From Melitaea cinxia (Eukaryota > Arthropoda > Insecta > Lepidoptera > Nymphalidae), in contig NC_059397.1 of assembly GCF_905220565.1 (NCBI RefSeq), forward strand, positions 17,361,001-17,425,000: 64,000 nucleotides of DNA, given 5' to 3'. Under the pieces are notes generated by a model that saw only the letters and a list, made by a program, of their open reading frames with translations, was not told where the DNA came from and searched no databases. This document shows, piece by piece, positions 46,036 to 56,312 of the stretch (the first letter of the stretch is position 1; each line of letters begins with the position of its first letter). The translations under genes and the position numbers were made by a program.

Positions 46036-46120
46036 TCAATTTTTGATATGATATTCAAAAATGTTTAGAAATTATTTGACAACCCGCAGTAAATTGTAGT
46101 GGTAACCCACACAGCTTTAA

Positions 46121-47635
46121 CCTTGTAACCTTTACCTGAGGAGCTGATATGCAGATTTAGTTCAGTTCGGCTGACGTGGAAAATAAATTGGGGATTCTCA
46201 GAAAATATACGACATGTTTATATAGTTTTGATTTAGTGGAATTTTCCTAATGGTAATAAAAAACAGCTTACTTGAAATTTATCCACCTTCTATATAAATG
46301 AACACGAATCGCTTGAATGTACGCGCATAACTTCTGAAGGATTTTTCTAAATTGGATTTTTTCTTGTAATCGTTATTATTAAGATATGGTTGTACGAGTA
46401 CTATTAAAAATTGTTACTCATAGTAGGGAATATATCCGCTAACCCGCATTGGAGCAGCGTGGTGGATTAAGCTCTGATCCCTCTCCTACAGAGGACAAAT
46501 AATTGACATATGGTACAAATTATTGGTGAGTGGAGTTTAATGGATCAGCTAGTATAATGGTAACTATAGGTAATGTAGACGAATTTTGTAAAGTATAACT
46601 TTGTAATATGGAAGAACACGTTTCACTTTCACTCTTGCCGTTCAAGGCTATTCGGCTTTGTAGACAATATTAATGACAAAGTAATTGTCCGTATGCCGCT
46701 GTCCAATAGCTTATGGCTAAAGCCCTTTCTAGATTTCGGCGTCTCAAACATTAGAATGTCTTACCGCATTTCCACAATTGTTACGAAGTTATTAGTAGCT
46801 ACGTTATATCATAAGCTTTTTTATTTTTATTGGAATTTTTTGTAAAAAGAAGGAGAATGGTGTTATACAATAAAATTATACATTATTTGCTTTTAGTGCA
46901 CATTATTTCACGCTATTTTTAAGGTAGGCAACTTTTATTTGAATTATAAAACAAACAAACGATGATAAATATATACCTTCCGACTTATAAATAGAACTTA
47001 TTTTTCAATTAAAAATGCAAAATTATTTTTCAAGCAACTTGTTTTGAAAATTTTTAAATAAAGTTAATTTGTAAATATTGAATGAATCAGATACAATTCA
47101 AATTACGTCAATTTTGCTTTTAATATTTGGTTTCGTCATCGAACGTTTCGTTGGAAACCTTGACCGCAAAACTCCAATCGCTTCATTAGTCAATACTAAG
47201 GTCTGTAACGTTTTCAGGGGACATCCGTTTTTATATTTGTTTATTTAGAAAGAAATATACGTTAAAATGTTTCATTTATTTTTAATTAACTTAAATTAGT
47301 TTTAGTGTGCGTTTGTGTTTATGTTGTGTATTTCCGAATTTCCAGCTCAAGATTATCATCCATCTTGATGCAATTAGTAAAAAGTTTATTTATATTAGCT
47401 GATGTGGCGAATTTAATAATGAATTTTTTTTTTAATTTTTCAATAAAAATATTGTGGTCCTTTAGTCGAAACAAAATATAGCCTATATTTTAAGTTCGAC
47501 AAAGTTACATACATGTGCAAAATTTTGTCAAAATCAAGTAGTTTCCGACACTAGGTGGACAAACATCTGACACGAGATTTATATACTTATAGATAACACG
47601 AATAAATTATGAGTTAGGGACGTTAGGTACTCATA
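46121..47635. other. Mostly AT-rich, no gene; family C fragment at 46412-46497
   Basis: 46412-46497 is a family C piece (ACTCATAGTAGGGAATATAT, TTGGAGCAGCGTGGTGGATT, CTCCTACAGAGG). 47450-47600 has a GTGGTCCTTTAGTCGAAAC to ACACGAGATTTATATACTTA block resembling a retroelement tail. Confidence 0.5.
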
Positions 47636-47639
47636 TTAC

Positions 47640-48590
47640 TAAACAACTATTATCAAAGATTGTTATCACTCAAAAATTGTTATCAGGTCCCGATCAAATA
47701 TAAATAGCACTATAAGACAAGCATCAGTTTTCAATTAAAATAAAAATCATCAAAATCGGTGCAGACAGAAAAAGTTATAATTAGTCAACTAAATGCGCAT
47801 TATTAGATATAACTCAAAAAGACTTATCAGATGTTGATTAAATGTTAATGGGATTACATGACATACACCACCTTTCAATTAAAATTGAAAATAGAATCAT
47901 CGAAATATACCACCCAGTCAAACTTCTGAGGTAATATACATTAAAAAAAATACAATCGAATTGATTACCTCCTCCTTTTTTTGGAGTTGTCAAAAGAAGA
48001 TTTATTTAATAAAGTCCAAAAACCTTATTTAAACAATACATTTGTTTAAATAGCACACGAACATTTCAAAGATCAGATCTAAAACGTTCTACAATACGTC
48101 CTCAGCAGCGTACGTTTGCTCATCAAAGCGTACAATCCGCGTGTATTTGCACACTCGACCATTCATCACAATTCACAACTCACAAACGCTCACGCACAAG
48201 CGTCGAGCACGTGTTTAACTCCATTGAGGTAACGCTGTAAAAATATACGTAAAATCAGGGTTAAATATAATTTGGTAAAATTTATTAAATATTTCTGGAA
48301 AATTTGGATTTATATTTGGATTGGTTATAATTATTTTGATTTCAAATGCAAATTTTTCAAATTGTAAATCTTTTCATGGTCTAACAATCTTGTGACTTCA
48401 TGTTTAAAAATTGAAAGCGTCATTTTTTATTTTAATTAAAATTACCTAATTATATTTATAACTAGAAAAGTACTTATCAGATCTCAATGAAATTGAAATG
48501 GGATCATATGACACGCATCACCTTTTGATTTAAAAATCATCAAATCTTTTAAAAAATCCAATCGAATTTAGAACCTCCTCTCTGCCTGTT
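47640..48590 (+). repeat. Family E copies, one long and one short fragment
   Basis: 47640-48000: TATCAGGTCCCGATCAAAT, TCATCAAAATCGGTGCAG, AATACAATCGAATTGATTAC, CTCCTCCTTTTTTTGGAG. 48470-48590: TTATCAGATCTCAATGAAAT, TGACACGCATCACCTTTTGA, AGAACCTCCTC. The sequence between them (48050-48245) is non-repetitive. Confidence 0.5.
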
Positions 48591-48679
48591 TCGCCATTTT
48601 CTGATCCCATTTTAATTAGTCCTAATGGATAACAGTATACAATGCAAAACGCGATCGTTACCATTACAGCGGAATAATA

Positions 48680-48925
48680 TTAGCGCTGGGGCGCCAAAGG
48701 GTTATGTCAGACTCCTACTGACTAAAAAACCACCACGTGTGAGCAGTCGTCCGCCTGGGTAGGGCGAGATGGGGTCGCGCTAGCATTCGCCACCTCGCCC
48801 CGGCAGCGGAACAATATCTGCTTTAGCCTGTAATCTCCCACTACTGGGCATAGGCCTCTTTCACCATGTAGGATAAGCATCAGAGCTTAATCCGCCACGC
48901 TGCTCCAATGCGGAACAATATAAGT
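48680..48925. repeat. Retroelement 3' fragment followed by a family C fragment (minus)
   Basis: 48688-48800: GGGGCGCCAAAGGGTTATGT, CAGACTCCTACTGACTAAAA, AACCACCACGTGTGAGC. This resembles non-LTR 3' UTRs common in moths. 48820-48925: TTTAGCCTGTAATCTCCCAC, TACTGGGCATAGGCCTCTTT, CGCCACGCTGCTCCAATGC is family C reversed. Confidence 0.55.
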
Positions 48926-49346
48926 TCACCATATTTTGCCACCAATGCAAACACCGGGTGCACTCGTATCTGTGTTTTGAAAATGTTACTTTAAATGCAT
49001 TACGAAAATATTGAAATTCGATATCAAAATAACAAGTTCAATTAATATTACAAATTATTTCGTTAAAAACTATTACTTAGAAGCTTAAGAATTACGATGT
49101 TGAAAATATTTTGATATTAAATGTCAACTACCACCGTACCCGTAACCTAAAGACGTCAAACTATCCAGACGCGGCCATTTTAGGAAAACAATGCCTCATA
49201 AATTTCTGAAGACTCTAAGACTTGATTACAAATATTATAATTAAAATCAATAAATGATTATCGATACGTCTATTGAAAGATATTTAAAAAAAATAGTATA
49301 ATCTATTTATAAATAAAACATAATTATGTTTGCTTGCAAATGAAAA

Positions 49347-49752
49347 AAAACCGACTTCAATTACATCGACAAGTAATATTACGTAAATACACAAAAAATA
49401 AGATTATTTAAAAGTAGTTATTAGATTTCGATCGAATTTAAATGGGACCACATGACAAGCACCAGCTTTCAGCATTAAAATAAGAATCATCAAAATCGAT
49501 AGATCCTGTAAAAAGTTATGCGGTATAATGCAACGTAGGTCGATGAGAAAATACTCAAGTAAATACGCATTATTAGACATATTTCAAAAAGTACTAGTTA
49601 GATATCAATATAATTTAAATGGGGTCACATGACACGCACCACCTTTTAATTAAAACAAAAATACTCGAAATCGGTTTACCCAGTCAAAAGTTTTGAGGTG
49701 AAATAAACATAAAAAATCTAAATAAGAAACTCCTCCTTTTGGAAGTCTGTTA
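49347..49752 (+). mobile_element. Family E element
   Basis: AACCGACTTCAATTACATCG at the left, ATAATGCAACGTAGGTCGAT in the middle, CTCCTCCTTTTGGAAGTCTG at the right (one base off the 10-bp terminal repeat). Confidence 0.65.
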
Positions 49753-49974
49753 AAAATAATTTAAATTTGGAAGGTTCCTATCGCTATAAATAACTCGAGG
49801 CCTATGGAGGTCGGGGTAAAAAAATGTTTAATAAAAGTAAATCTAGATTATAAGAAGCTAAAAAAAGAACTCAATGTCGGTACCTATGAAACAAATTATT
49901 TTATATTTGGCTATCAAGAAATTGAAAAGAAACTTATAATTAGAATCGTAAAACGTGGGAATCCCTTAAGTTTT

Positions 49975-50078
49975 TATATAATAGTACCCGGGTGACCGAG
50001 TTAGATTGTTTTATCTCCCCTGAAATTCCCTGTTTACTAAATTTCATGAAAATCGTTGGAGCCGTTTCCGAGATTTAG

Positions 50079-50114
<36 letters not shown>

Positions 50115-50305
50115 AGAATTGCTCGTTTAATAGTATAAGATACTACCGACTTATCAAACAAAAACTATCAGTGTTCCTTTACTATATTATGCATGTATTA
50201 TACATAATTATAAACCTTCCTCTGGAATCACTCTATTTACTAAAGTTTTAAAGATCTAAGCATACAGACAGCGGGAAGCGACTTTGTTTTATACTATTTA
50301 ATGAT
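49975..50305. repeat. Dispersed repeat with (TA)n, then family G (minus)
   Basis: 49975-50145 repeats the 6228 block (AAAATCGTTGGAGCCGTTTC, (TA)n at about 50083-50112, ACAAGAATTGCTCGTTTAAT). 50185-50305 is family G reversed (AACCTTCCTCTGGAATCACT, GAAGCGACTTTGTTTTATAC). Confidence 0.55.
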
Positions 50306-50449
50306 TTAGCGTCTTACGTCACTCAGGTGTGAGTGGCAAAATAAAAACTCAAAATAGGTCATAATAATTTACTTTTACTAGTAAGTAAATGTGAGCTATG
50401 TTTCAAACATATCTTTTTATTTTTATTTATTTATTGATTTTTGTTATTA

Positions 50450-50570
50450 CTACTGATTTTTTTGTAAATCATCAAAATGACTGGTAGATAAGGCTGCAGT
50501 GATTTAAGTCCGCCTTCTGCACGAATGATATTTTAAGTGCGCAATAAAATATTAAATAAACAAATAAGTC
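50450..50570 (+). repeat. LINE 3' end, sense
   Basis: TTTAAGTCCGCCTTCTGCAC and GTGCGCAATAAAATATTAAA, the sense version of the fragments at 2020 and 39345. Confidence 0.4.
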
Positions 50571-50837
50571 ACAGTTTACAATACAGACCTACAAATTATA
50601 TAAAATTATTTTACTTTCGTTTTATATTAAATACTTTTTGGTAAATAGATCCTAGAAATATTAATGAGTATTATAATATATTGTAAAAAGCAAATTGTGA
50701 GCGAATGTTAAAAGTGATGGTTAAAGAATTGATAATACTGAGTAGATAATTCAAAATTAAAATTAAGGCTTAAGCTAATTTTTATCCAGAAATGTCTACG
50801 AGATAACAGAAAACCACATGGTGTAACTTGTTATTGT

Positions 50838-51110
50838 CGACTAGCCCGTTGGCGCAGTTTGTGGTGACCCTGCTTTCTGCTCCGAGGGTTGTGGGTTCGA
50901 TTCCCACCCCGAGTCTGGGTGTAATATAAATATTTATTTATTTATATATTTATATATGTATTATTTATAAGTATGTTTATCGAAAAAAAAATAAATATAT
51001 ATACCAGTCGGCTGTTACCTATAACACAAGCATTAAGTTGCTTACTTTAGGTACGGACGACCGTGTGTGTATTGTGTAAATATTTATTTATTTATTTATT
51101 TATACTATGA
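50838..51110 (+). mobile_element. Family D tRNA-derived SINE, intact
   Basis: The head CTAGCCCGTTGGCGCAGTTT, CTGCTTTCTGCTCCGAGGG and GTGGGTTCGATTCCCACCCC contains a clear B box GGTTCGATTCC. Then GAGTCTGGGTGTAATATAAA, an AT-rich spacer, GGCTGTTACCTATAACACAA and a (TTTA)n tail. Copies are at 22060 and 59375. Confidence 0.8.
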
Positions 51111-51751
51111 CAATAAAATACAAGTAAAAACAACATAGCAAAAGGGCTTCAAAAGGCGCACATACTTCAATACACGTCAAAGTATACAGTGACCCGGATT
51201 AAAACAAACGTTTAATGTGCGATAAGAGAAATTGTGTTAATTTCGAAAGTGCTCAAACGATTACAATAAATTAGATAATTCTGGCGTCCAATCGCTAAAA
51301 TACTACTCGATAAGGTAATTTTTAAGCAACTTATTATCTTTATTAAAACTATATACCAGTTTGTCAACACGAGCTAACCTTTAAAATGTTAAGAATATTC
51401 GAAGAATTATTGTTGTGTTAAAGGATACATTGAAAGAAATGTAGCCCTAATAACGACTAAGGATACGATTCCGACTGCAACTAAAACCACTATTAATACT
51501 ACTATTAAAACTGTTTAGCGAAATAAAAAAACAATTTAACACAACCAACATGTCCAGTAATATACCGATAAAATTGTAAAGACAGCTAAAATCCAACGAA
51601 AATATGGTTTTTAAAGACTTTTTTTCCTAAATCAATGTTAACACCTATGTGTCAAAGGTCATTTACCGAATTATAAAAAAATGGGTAACCTTTCATAAGC
51701 TGTGTTATATACCAAGCTCATAATATTCATATCTAAAGTAATACTCAGCTC

Positions 51752-51965
51752 GGACGACAGCTCTGCTCTAATTATGCGCACACCGTATTGGCGACTACAC
51801 TCCGGCGGTCGTGGTCGCGGTTCCGCTCGGGATGAATGTTTGTATTTGAACAAATACTTATTTCCGGTCTGGGTGTCTGTCCTTATTGGTCATCCCACCG
51901 TGCCTCGGAAATTAAGTGAAGCTGCCATCCTGGTTTTTATCTCAATATTGGTTATTGCAAATTAA
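51752..51965 (+). repeat. Family C SINE copy, 3' truncated
   Basis: GGTCGTGGTCGCGGTTCC head remnant, TATTTCCGGTCTGGGTGTCT, GTCATCCCACCGTGCCTCGG. The open frames here are coincidental. Confidence 0.55.
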
Positions 51966-52219
51966 TAATATAATATTAATCTTTTTAATAATAATAATCT
52001 TTTTATAATTAAATGTTTATTATACGAATTTAGTGTATATTTATAAGTTAGTTGTATAAAATCTTAATAGATGGTTGTTTGGCATCTAAGTTGCACAGAT
52101 ATCCGGTAGACGGCACCGTATTTATATTTCTAAATTATAGATGGCGCGTTTGGATATAGAATTTACATATATCTAAATAAATATAATTACTGAGCCACAG
52201 CAACGCGTGGCTGGGCCAG

Positions 52220-52220
<1 letters not shown>

Positions 52221-52252
<32 letters not shown>
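52221..52252. repeat. (TA)n microsatellite
   Basis: About 16 uninterrupted TA units after CTGGGCCAGC. Confidence 0.9.
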
Positions 52253-52254
<2 letters not shown>

Positions 52255-52439
52255 TTGTTAATATTGTTAGTGACTTATCATTATAGCCATTTTTCGCCTT
52301 GAGTGCGATACGGTTTTAACAAACAAAGAATTATCAATGTTAAAACATCGATGGCATGGTCGATCCTTTAGGAATAATTATTTCACGATGTTTATAAGAA
52401 AATATGTTTTGAATGTTAGTTACATCTAAATTTAATTTG

Positions 52440-52440
<1 letters not shown>

Positions 52441-52471
<31 letters not shown>

Positions 52472-52797
52472 CAGCAGCCTTTCGCAGTCCACTACTGGAC
52501 ATAGGCCTCCACAAGTTCACGCAAAAATGGCGTGAACTCATGTGTTTTGCCCATAGTCACCACGCTGGGCAGGCGGGTTTGTGACCGCAGAGCTGGCTTT
52601 GTCGCACCGAAGACGCTGCTGCCCGTCTTCGGCCTGTGTATTTCAAGGCCAGCAATTGGATGGTTACCCCGCCATCAGTCATCTTTTTAAGTTCCAAGGT
52701 AATAATGGAACTGTGTTATCCCTTAGTCGCCTCTTACGACACCCACGGAAAGAGAGGGGGTGGCTATATTCTTTGATGCCGTAACCAAACAGCATAA
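52441..52797 (-). mobile_element. Family A SINE-like element, near full length
   Basis: A long (ATC)n tail, CAGTCCACTACTGGACATAG, AATGGCGTGAACTCATGTGT, CCACGCTGGGCAGGCGGGTT, GCACCGAAGACGCTGCTGCC, CACGGAAAGAGAGGGGGTGG, ending GATGCCGTAACCAAACAGC. Confidence 0.8.
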
Positions 52798-53389
52798 TAT
52801 TATTGCATATAATAATTTTCATCACAGATTACAAATGAAATAATAGACTTCTAAACTTAAATGGAAATCTAATCACTACAACAGATAATAATTTCATTGA
52901 AAAATTTAAGTGTGAATGGAAAAATTACGCGTTTATGATGAAACACTTGATAACAAACTCGTGAGATAACGAAGGAATTTTGTCACAAAATAAACAGTAT
53001 TGATAAATTATCGACTTGCATTTATTTCTATTTATATAAATGTATGTACGCAGTTGTCTCATCTATTTATCGGTTTGTATGTAAGTTTATTTCATGAAGA
53101 AAAATAATTAAATTATTTTTAACGATTATTTAATCGAAATTTTACGCATTAATAAAGCAACTCTCTTAGTCATTAAGTGAAATTTCGATTAAGTAATTTA
53201 GGTTAACGGCATTTTCAGGTGATTAACTCATTTACTTATTTAGTGCTTAATAAGTTAAGACACTAAAAAGTTATGCTATTAACAAAAAATATTTCTTTTA
53301 CTGGCTTAATTTCGCAATCAAAGTTTTATCAACGAAATCGTTACTTTACACTCTTACTCATATATGTACTGTACTAAGTATATTGTAGG
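52798..53389. other. AT-rich, no gene seen
   Basis: No feature supported. Confidence 0.45.
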
Positions 53390-53605
53390 TATGGTACAGT
53401 GGTAAATATCCTGTCTAAAATCTGGAGCAGCCTGACTGGGGATGTACGTCCACCGTATAGAAAAGCACAGTAAAATAATACTATTTTCAAGTAGGTAGTG
53501 TTCCTGTGGTGAATAAGATGACCAGAGTTAGTAGAGGAGATTGAGGTGAAGGGTCATCAAAGCGCTTGCGATGTTTCTGGTATTGTTGCCGTCTATAGCA
53601 TACAG
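53390..53605 (+). repeat. Family B SINE-like copy
   Basis: AAAATCTGGAGCAGCCTGAC, GTTCCTGTGGTGAATAAGAT, AAAGCGCTTGCGATGTTTCT. Lacks the final CCATCAGGTGAGC block. Confidence 0.6.
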
Positions 53606-54019
53606 ATTATCACAAGATTATGAATGTCACGTATGTAGTACAATGTTCTCATAAACTAAACTGTAAATAACTTGTACCTTAATCCACAATATTTTGATGT
53701 CAGTGTCGATAGTAAAATATATTCACAACGACAAAGCAAATTTATGAGCATAACGTGAAAATATTTGTAAAAAGATAAAATGTATACGCGTTGAAGTGAG
53801 TAAAGACAAACTTCAATATTTTATGTTTTAGTGTATTGTATATGAAAATGCCTGCATCAGTATTATTTACAAACCTCGTAATATTTTATTTATTTATTCA
53901 TTTATTTATAGTAATTCTCCCGCATTAGATTGAAAAAGTAATCGAAATATGGTCAAAGTTTTATTCTTCTTTAAGGAGAAGAATTAAAAATCGATGCAGC
54001 ATGCTGATGGATATTTCTA

Positions 54020-54215
54020 TCTGTACAATTTTTTTTTCCTGTTACAATGGATACCCTTATCCCTACTCCCCATTGTGCCTCGGAGAGCACATTAAGCTGT
54101 CAGTCTCGGTTGTTATCATATACACCTTATTGATATCATTACTATACATAGTAGTGAATATATCTGCCAACCTTAATCGAGCAGCGTGGTGGATAAAACT
54201 CTAATCCTTCTTTTA
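54020..54215 (+). repeat. Family C SINE copy, diverged
   Basis: CCATTGTGCCTCGGAGAGCA, GTCAGTCTCGGTTGTTATCA, AGTAGTGAATATATCTGCCA, GAGCAGCGTGGTGGATAAAA. Confidence 0.65.
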
Positions 54216-54989
54216 CATAAATAAAGACATTATTAATCGTCTGAAAATGCGATGACACATCGCTTAAAGCAACCTCTTACAGACAACCTTAACAGAAAAG
54301 ACGATTAATTTGCAATCGTAGTTTGAAGATTTCTCTGGTAGCACTGTAGTTTTAAACATTGTAACCACACAGCCACAGTACTCAGTCTTCTTATCCCAAA
54401 TAATTAATTGGTGGACTAGTATTTTCCTGCCTAAAAACTGACAAAGGTCGCCTGTCAGCTGTCGTTTCCCGAACTCCCGAACCACACTTTGAACTTTTAT
54501 AATCACTTCCGTAGAACATCTCTACAAAATAAAACATACATCTAAAGACATATGTGTATGAAAAAGCAAAAGTAAACCACATAAGTACAATATCAACAAT
54601 AAAATAAATAAACTAGTGTGCTTTAGACCACACGATTGAAATAAAAGTTCTTTACCTCCATCTAACCTATATCTCCCTCTCAACTTCGTGCTTTTGCCTG
54701 ATCACATTTTTCGTAACGCTCTCGTCACGCATTCACCAGCCCCCAAGTCAAGCGTGCGTAAATAAGTTTTACCTCGATAACTATTTGCTGTTGCTACAAC
54801 TGTGAATAATCTTGTAGCCAAATACATAAAAATACATAATTGCAAGTCTGTATTCTTGTCTACTGACACATATTTTCTTCTAAGTCGCAGTGGTATCTTG
54901 TTCATAGACACGTGGTATAATTGATAATTTCTAATGGTGTTACTTCTTGCATTATTTAGTGTGTTCGCTAATTTATGTACAGTAATCTT
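54216..54989. other. No gene seen
   Basis: Moderately AT-rich non-repetitive sequence with overlapping minus-strand open frames that show no recognisable domain. Confidence 0.4.
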
Positions 54990-55195
54990 ATATATAAAAT
55001 TCTCGTGTCACAATGTTAAAATATTCCTTCGAAACGGTTGGACCGATTTTTATGAAATTTTGTATGCATATCGGGTAGGTCTGAGAATCAGCTAACATCT
55101 ATTTTTCATACTCTTAAGTTATAAAGGGGGGGGATTAAAGGGGTTAATAACATATATAGCAAAACAACGTTTGCGGGACCAGCTAGTATGTGGCT
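54990..55195 (+). mobile_element. Family H element, single-core copy
   Basis: TTATATATAAAATTCTCGTG, CGAAACGGTTGGACCGATTT, TATGCATATCGGGTAGGTCT, a G7 run, AAAACAACGTTTGCGGGACC and AGCTAGTATG. The copy at 6858 carries the core twice. Confidence 0.55.
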
Positions 55196-56198
55196 AAAAC
55201 TCATTCAATGTCTAATATCTATAGAACTATAGATGCACGGTTTTGCTTAAAAATTAGACGGTTCGACCTAATTTTTTACAATATAATTAATAATAGAACA
55301 TTCAATCTTTAGTTATGTGTAAAATTTAACCTTAACCTTTCTACTCATCTCTTTGTCTGTAAATCAGTCAATAACTGAGATTCGTGCAATATAGTCACGT
55401 ACGTTTGCCAGATTTCTTCCTTTCATATGTTAATAACTGCTTTTCAATTGAATATTATCATAAAATTTTGTTTCCAAAATTCCATAAATAGAATCAGAAT
55501 GATATTTATTAAATTCTATTAAGATGGTAATGATGTTGAAATTAGTGCTTTGATCAATTTCCAAAAGATTTCAGAGATTAAAAATATACCAGATAAATAA
55601 AAAAATCCTATAGACATTTTTAAAAACGCACGCACATAACCCTAAATTGTAATTTTTCAGTTGAAATGAAATTTCTTCTCATAAAGATATCTGATAGTCT
55701 TCATTGATTGATAGATCAGTAATTTATGTGCGAGATTTCTCATCGACAACGTCTGAAATTGATTTAATTTACACATATTTTTTTAATCGGAACTATGGCA
55801 CGCTGGCAGTGGCACATGGCAGTATAAAGTATAATTTATTACGGGTTCTGTCAGTAAATATTTGTGTTTAAGGTAAAATAGAAAAAAAAGCAATTACGAG
55901 GATACTTGAACGGGTCTATAAGGTAATGCCTTACCCAATTAATAGGAAAAAGGTATTTGTCCAACAATGGGATATTTTGTGGTATCATTTGATTTCTCAT
56001 GCTTCTCGTACAGGTAGACTGTAAATTTGTAGCAACCCTAGTGATTTAGAGGCAAAAGCCAAATTGCAGCAGTCGCATTTTTAGACAAAATACTCTTCAA
56101 ATATTATCTTTAATACTTATTATTTTTGTAAATCGACAGTGCCCCTTGGCACAGCTGAAAGCCATTAAACCCAAAATTAATTAAAAATTATTTTTGTA
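55196..56198. other. AT-rich, no gene seen
   Basis: No feature supported; 55955-55985 faintly resembles a family C 3' end. Confidence 0.4.
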
Positions 56199-56312
56199 CC
56201 TGGGGTCACCAACCCGCCTGCCCAGCGTGGTGACTATGGGCAAAACACGCTATTTTTGGCGTAAACTTGTGGAGGCCTATGTCCAGCAGTGTATAGGTTG
56301 TAATGATGATTT
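56199..56312 (+). repeat. Family A SINE-like 3' fragment
   Basis: GGGGTCACCAACCCGCCTGC, CCAGCGTGGTGACTATGGGC, GTGGAGGCCTATGTCCAGCA, TGTAATGATGA. Confidence 0.7.

Larger units (their letters stand above)
41760..46065. mobile_element. Family F array: 12 direct + 3 inverted 311-bp tRNA-like units, 12-bp direct repeat at both ends
   Basis: tRNA-like bodies on the minus strand start at 41837, 42148, 42459, 42770, 43081, 43392, 43703, 44014, 44325, 44636, 44947 and 45258, always 311 bp apart. At about 45331-45352 the orientation flips, and plus-strand bodies follow (45352-45413 truncated, 45652-45724, 45963-46035). The spacer has GCGAAACTTTTGATATGATG, TTTAAGCGAACCGTGGCGCC, ATTCAAAGTTTCATATTACA and TTGACAGGAGACGACACCAT. 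By eye units 2-12 are identical; unit 1 has one difference (CTATAATGAG for CTATAGTGAG). TAGAAATTATTT occurs at 41748-41759 and 46066-46077. There is no protein-coding capacity. Confidence 0.92.
41650..46120 (+). repeat. Decayed family C SINE split by the family F array
   Basis: Left part 41650-41747: TCCCCTTGAAATTCTCC, GATCCTGGTGGTTATCATAA, ATGATAGCAATCTCTACTAA. Right part from about 46078: GACAACCCGCAGTAAATTG and TAGTGG line up with the CCGCCAACCCGCATTGGAGC and GTGGTGG part of family C. The match is weak on the right side. Confidence 0.5.

Noticed and set aside
41760..46065. Hammerhead ribozyme or retrozyme explanation for the array
   Set aside because: I looked for a CTGATGA core followed by GAAA on both strands of the unit. 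GAGCGAAAC occurs, but no CTGANGA core precedes it. A structure search would be decisive.
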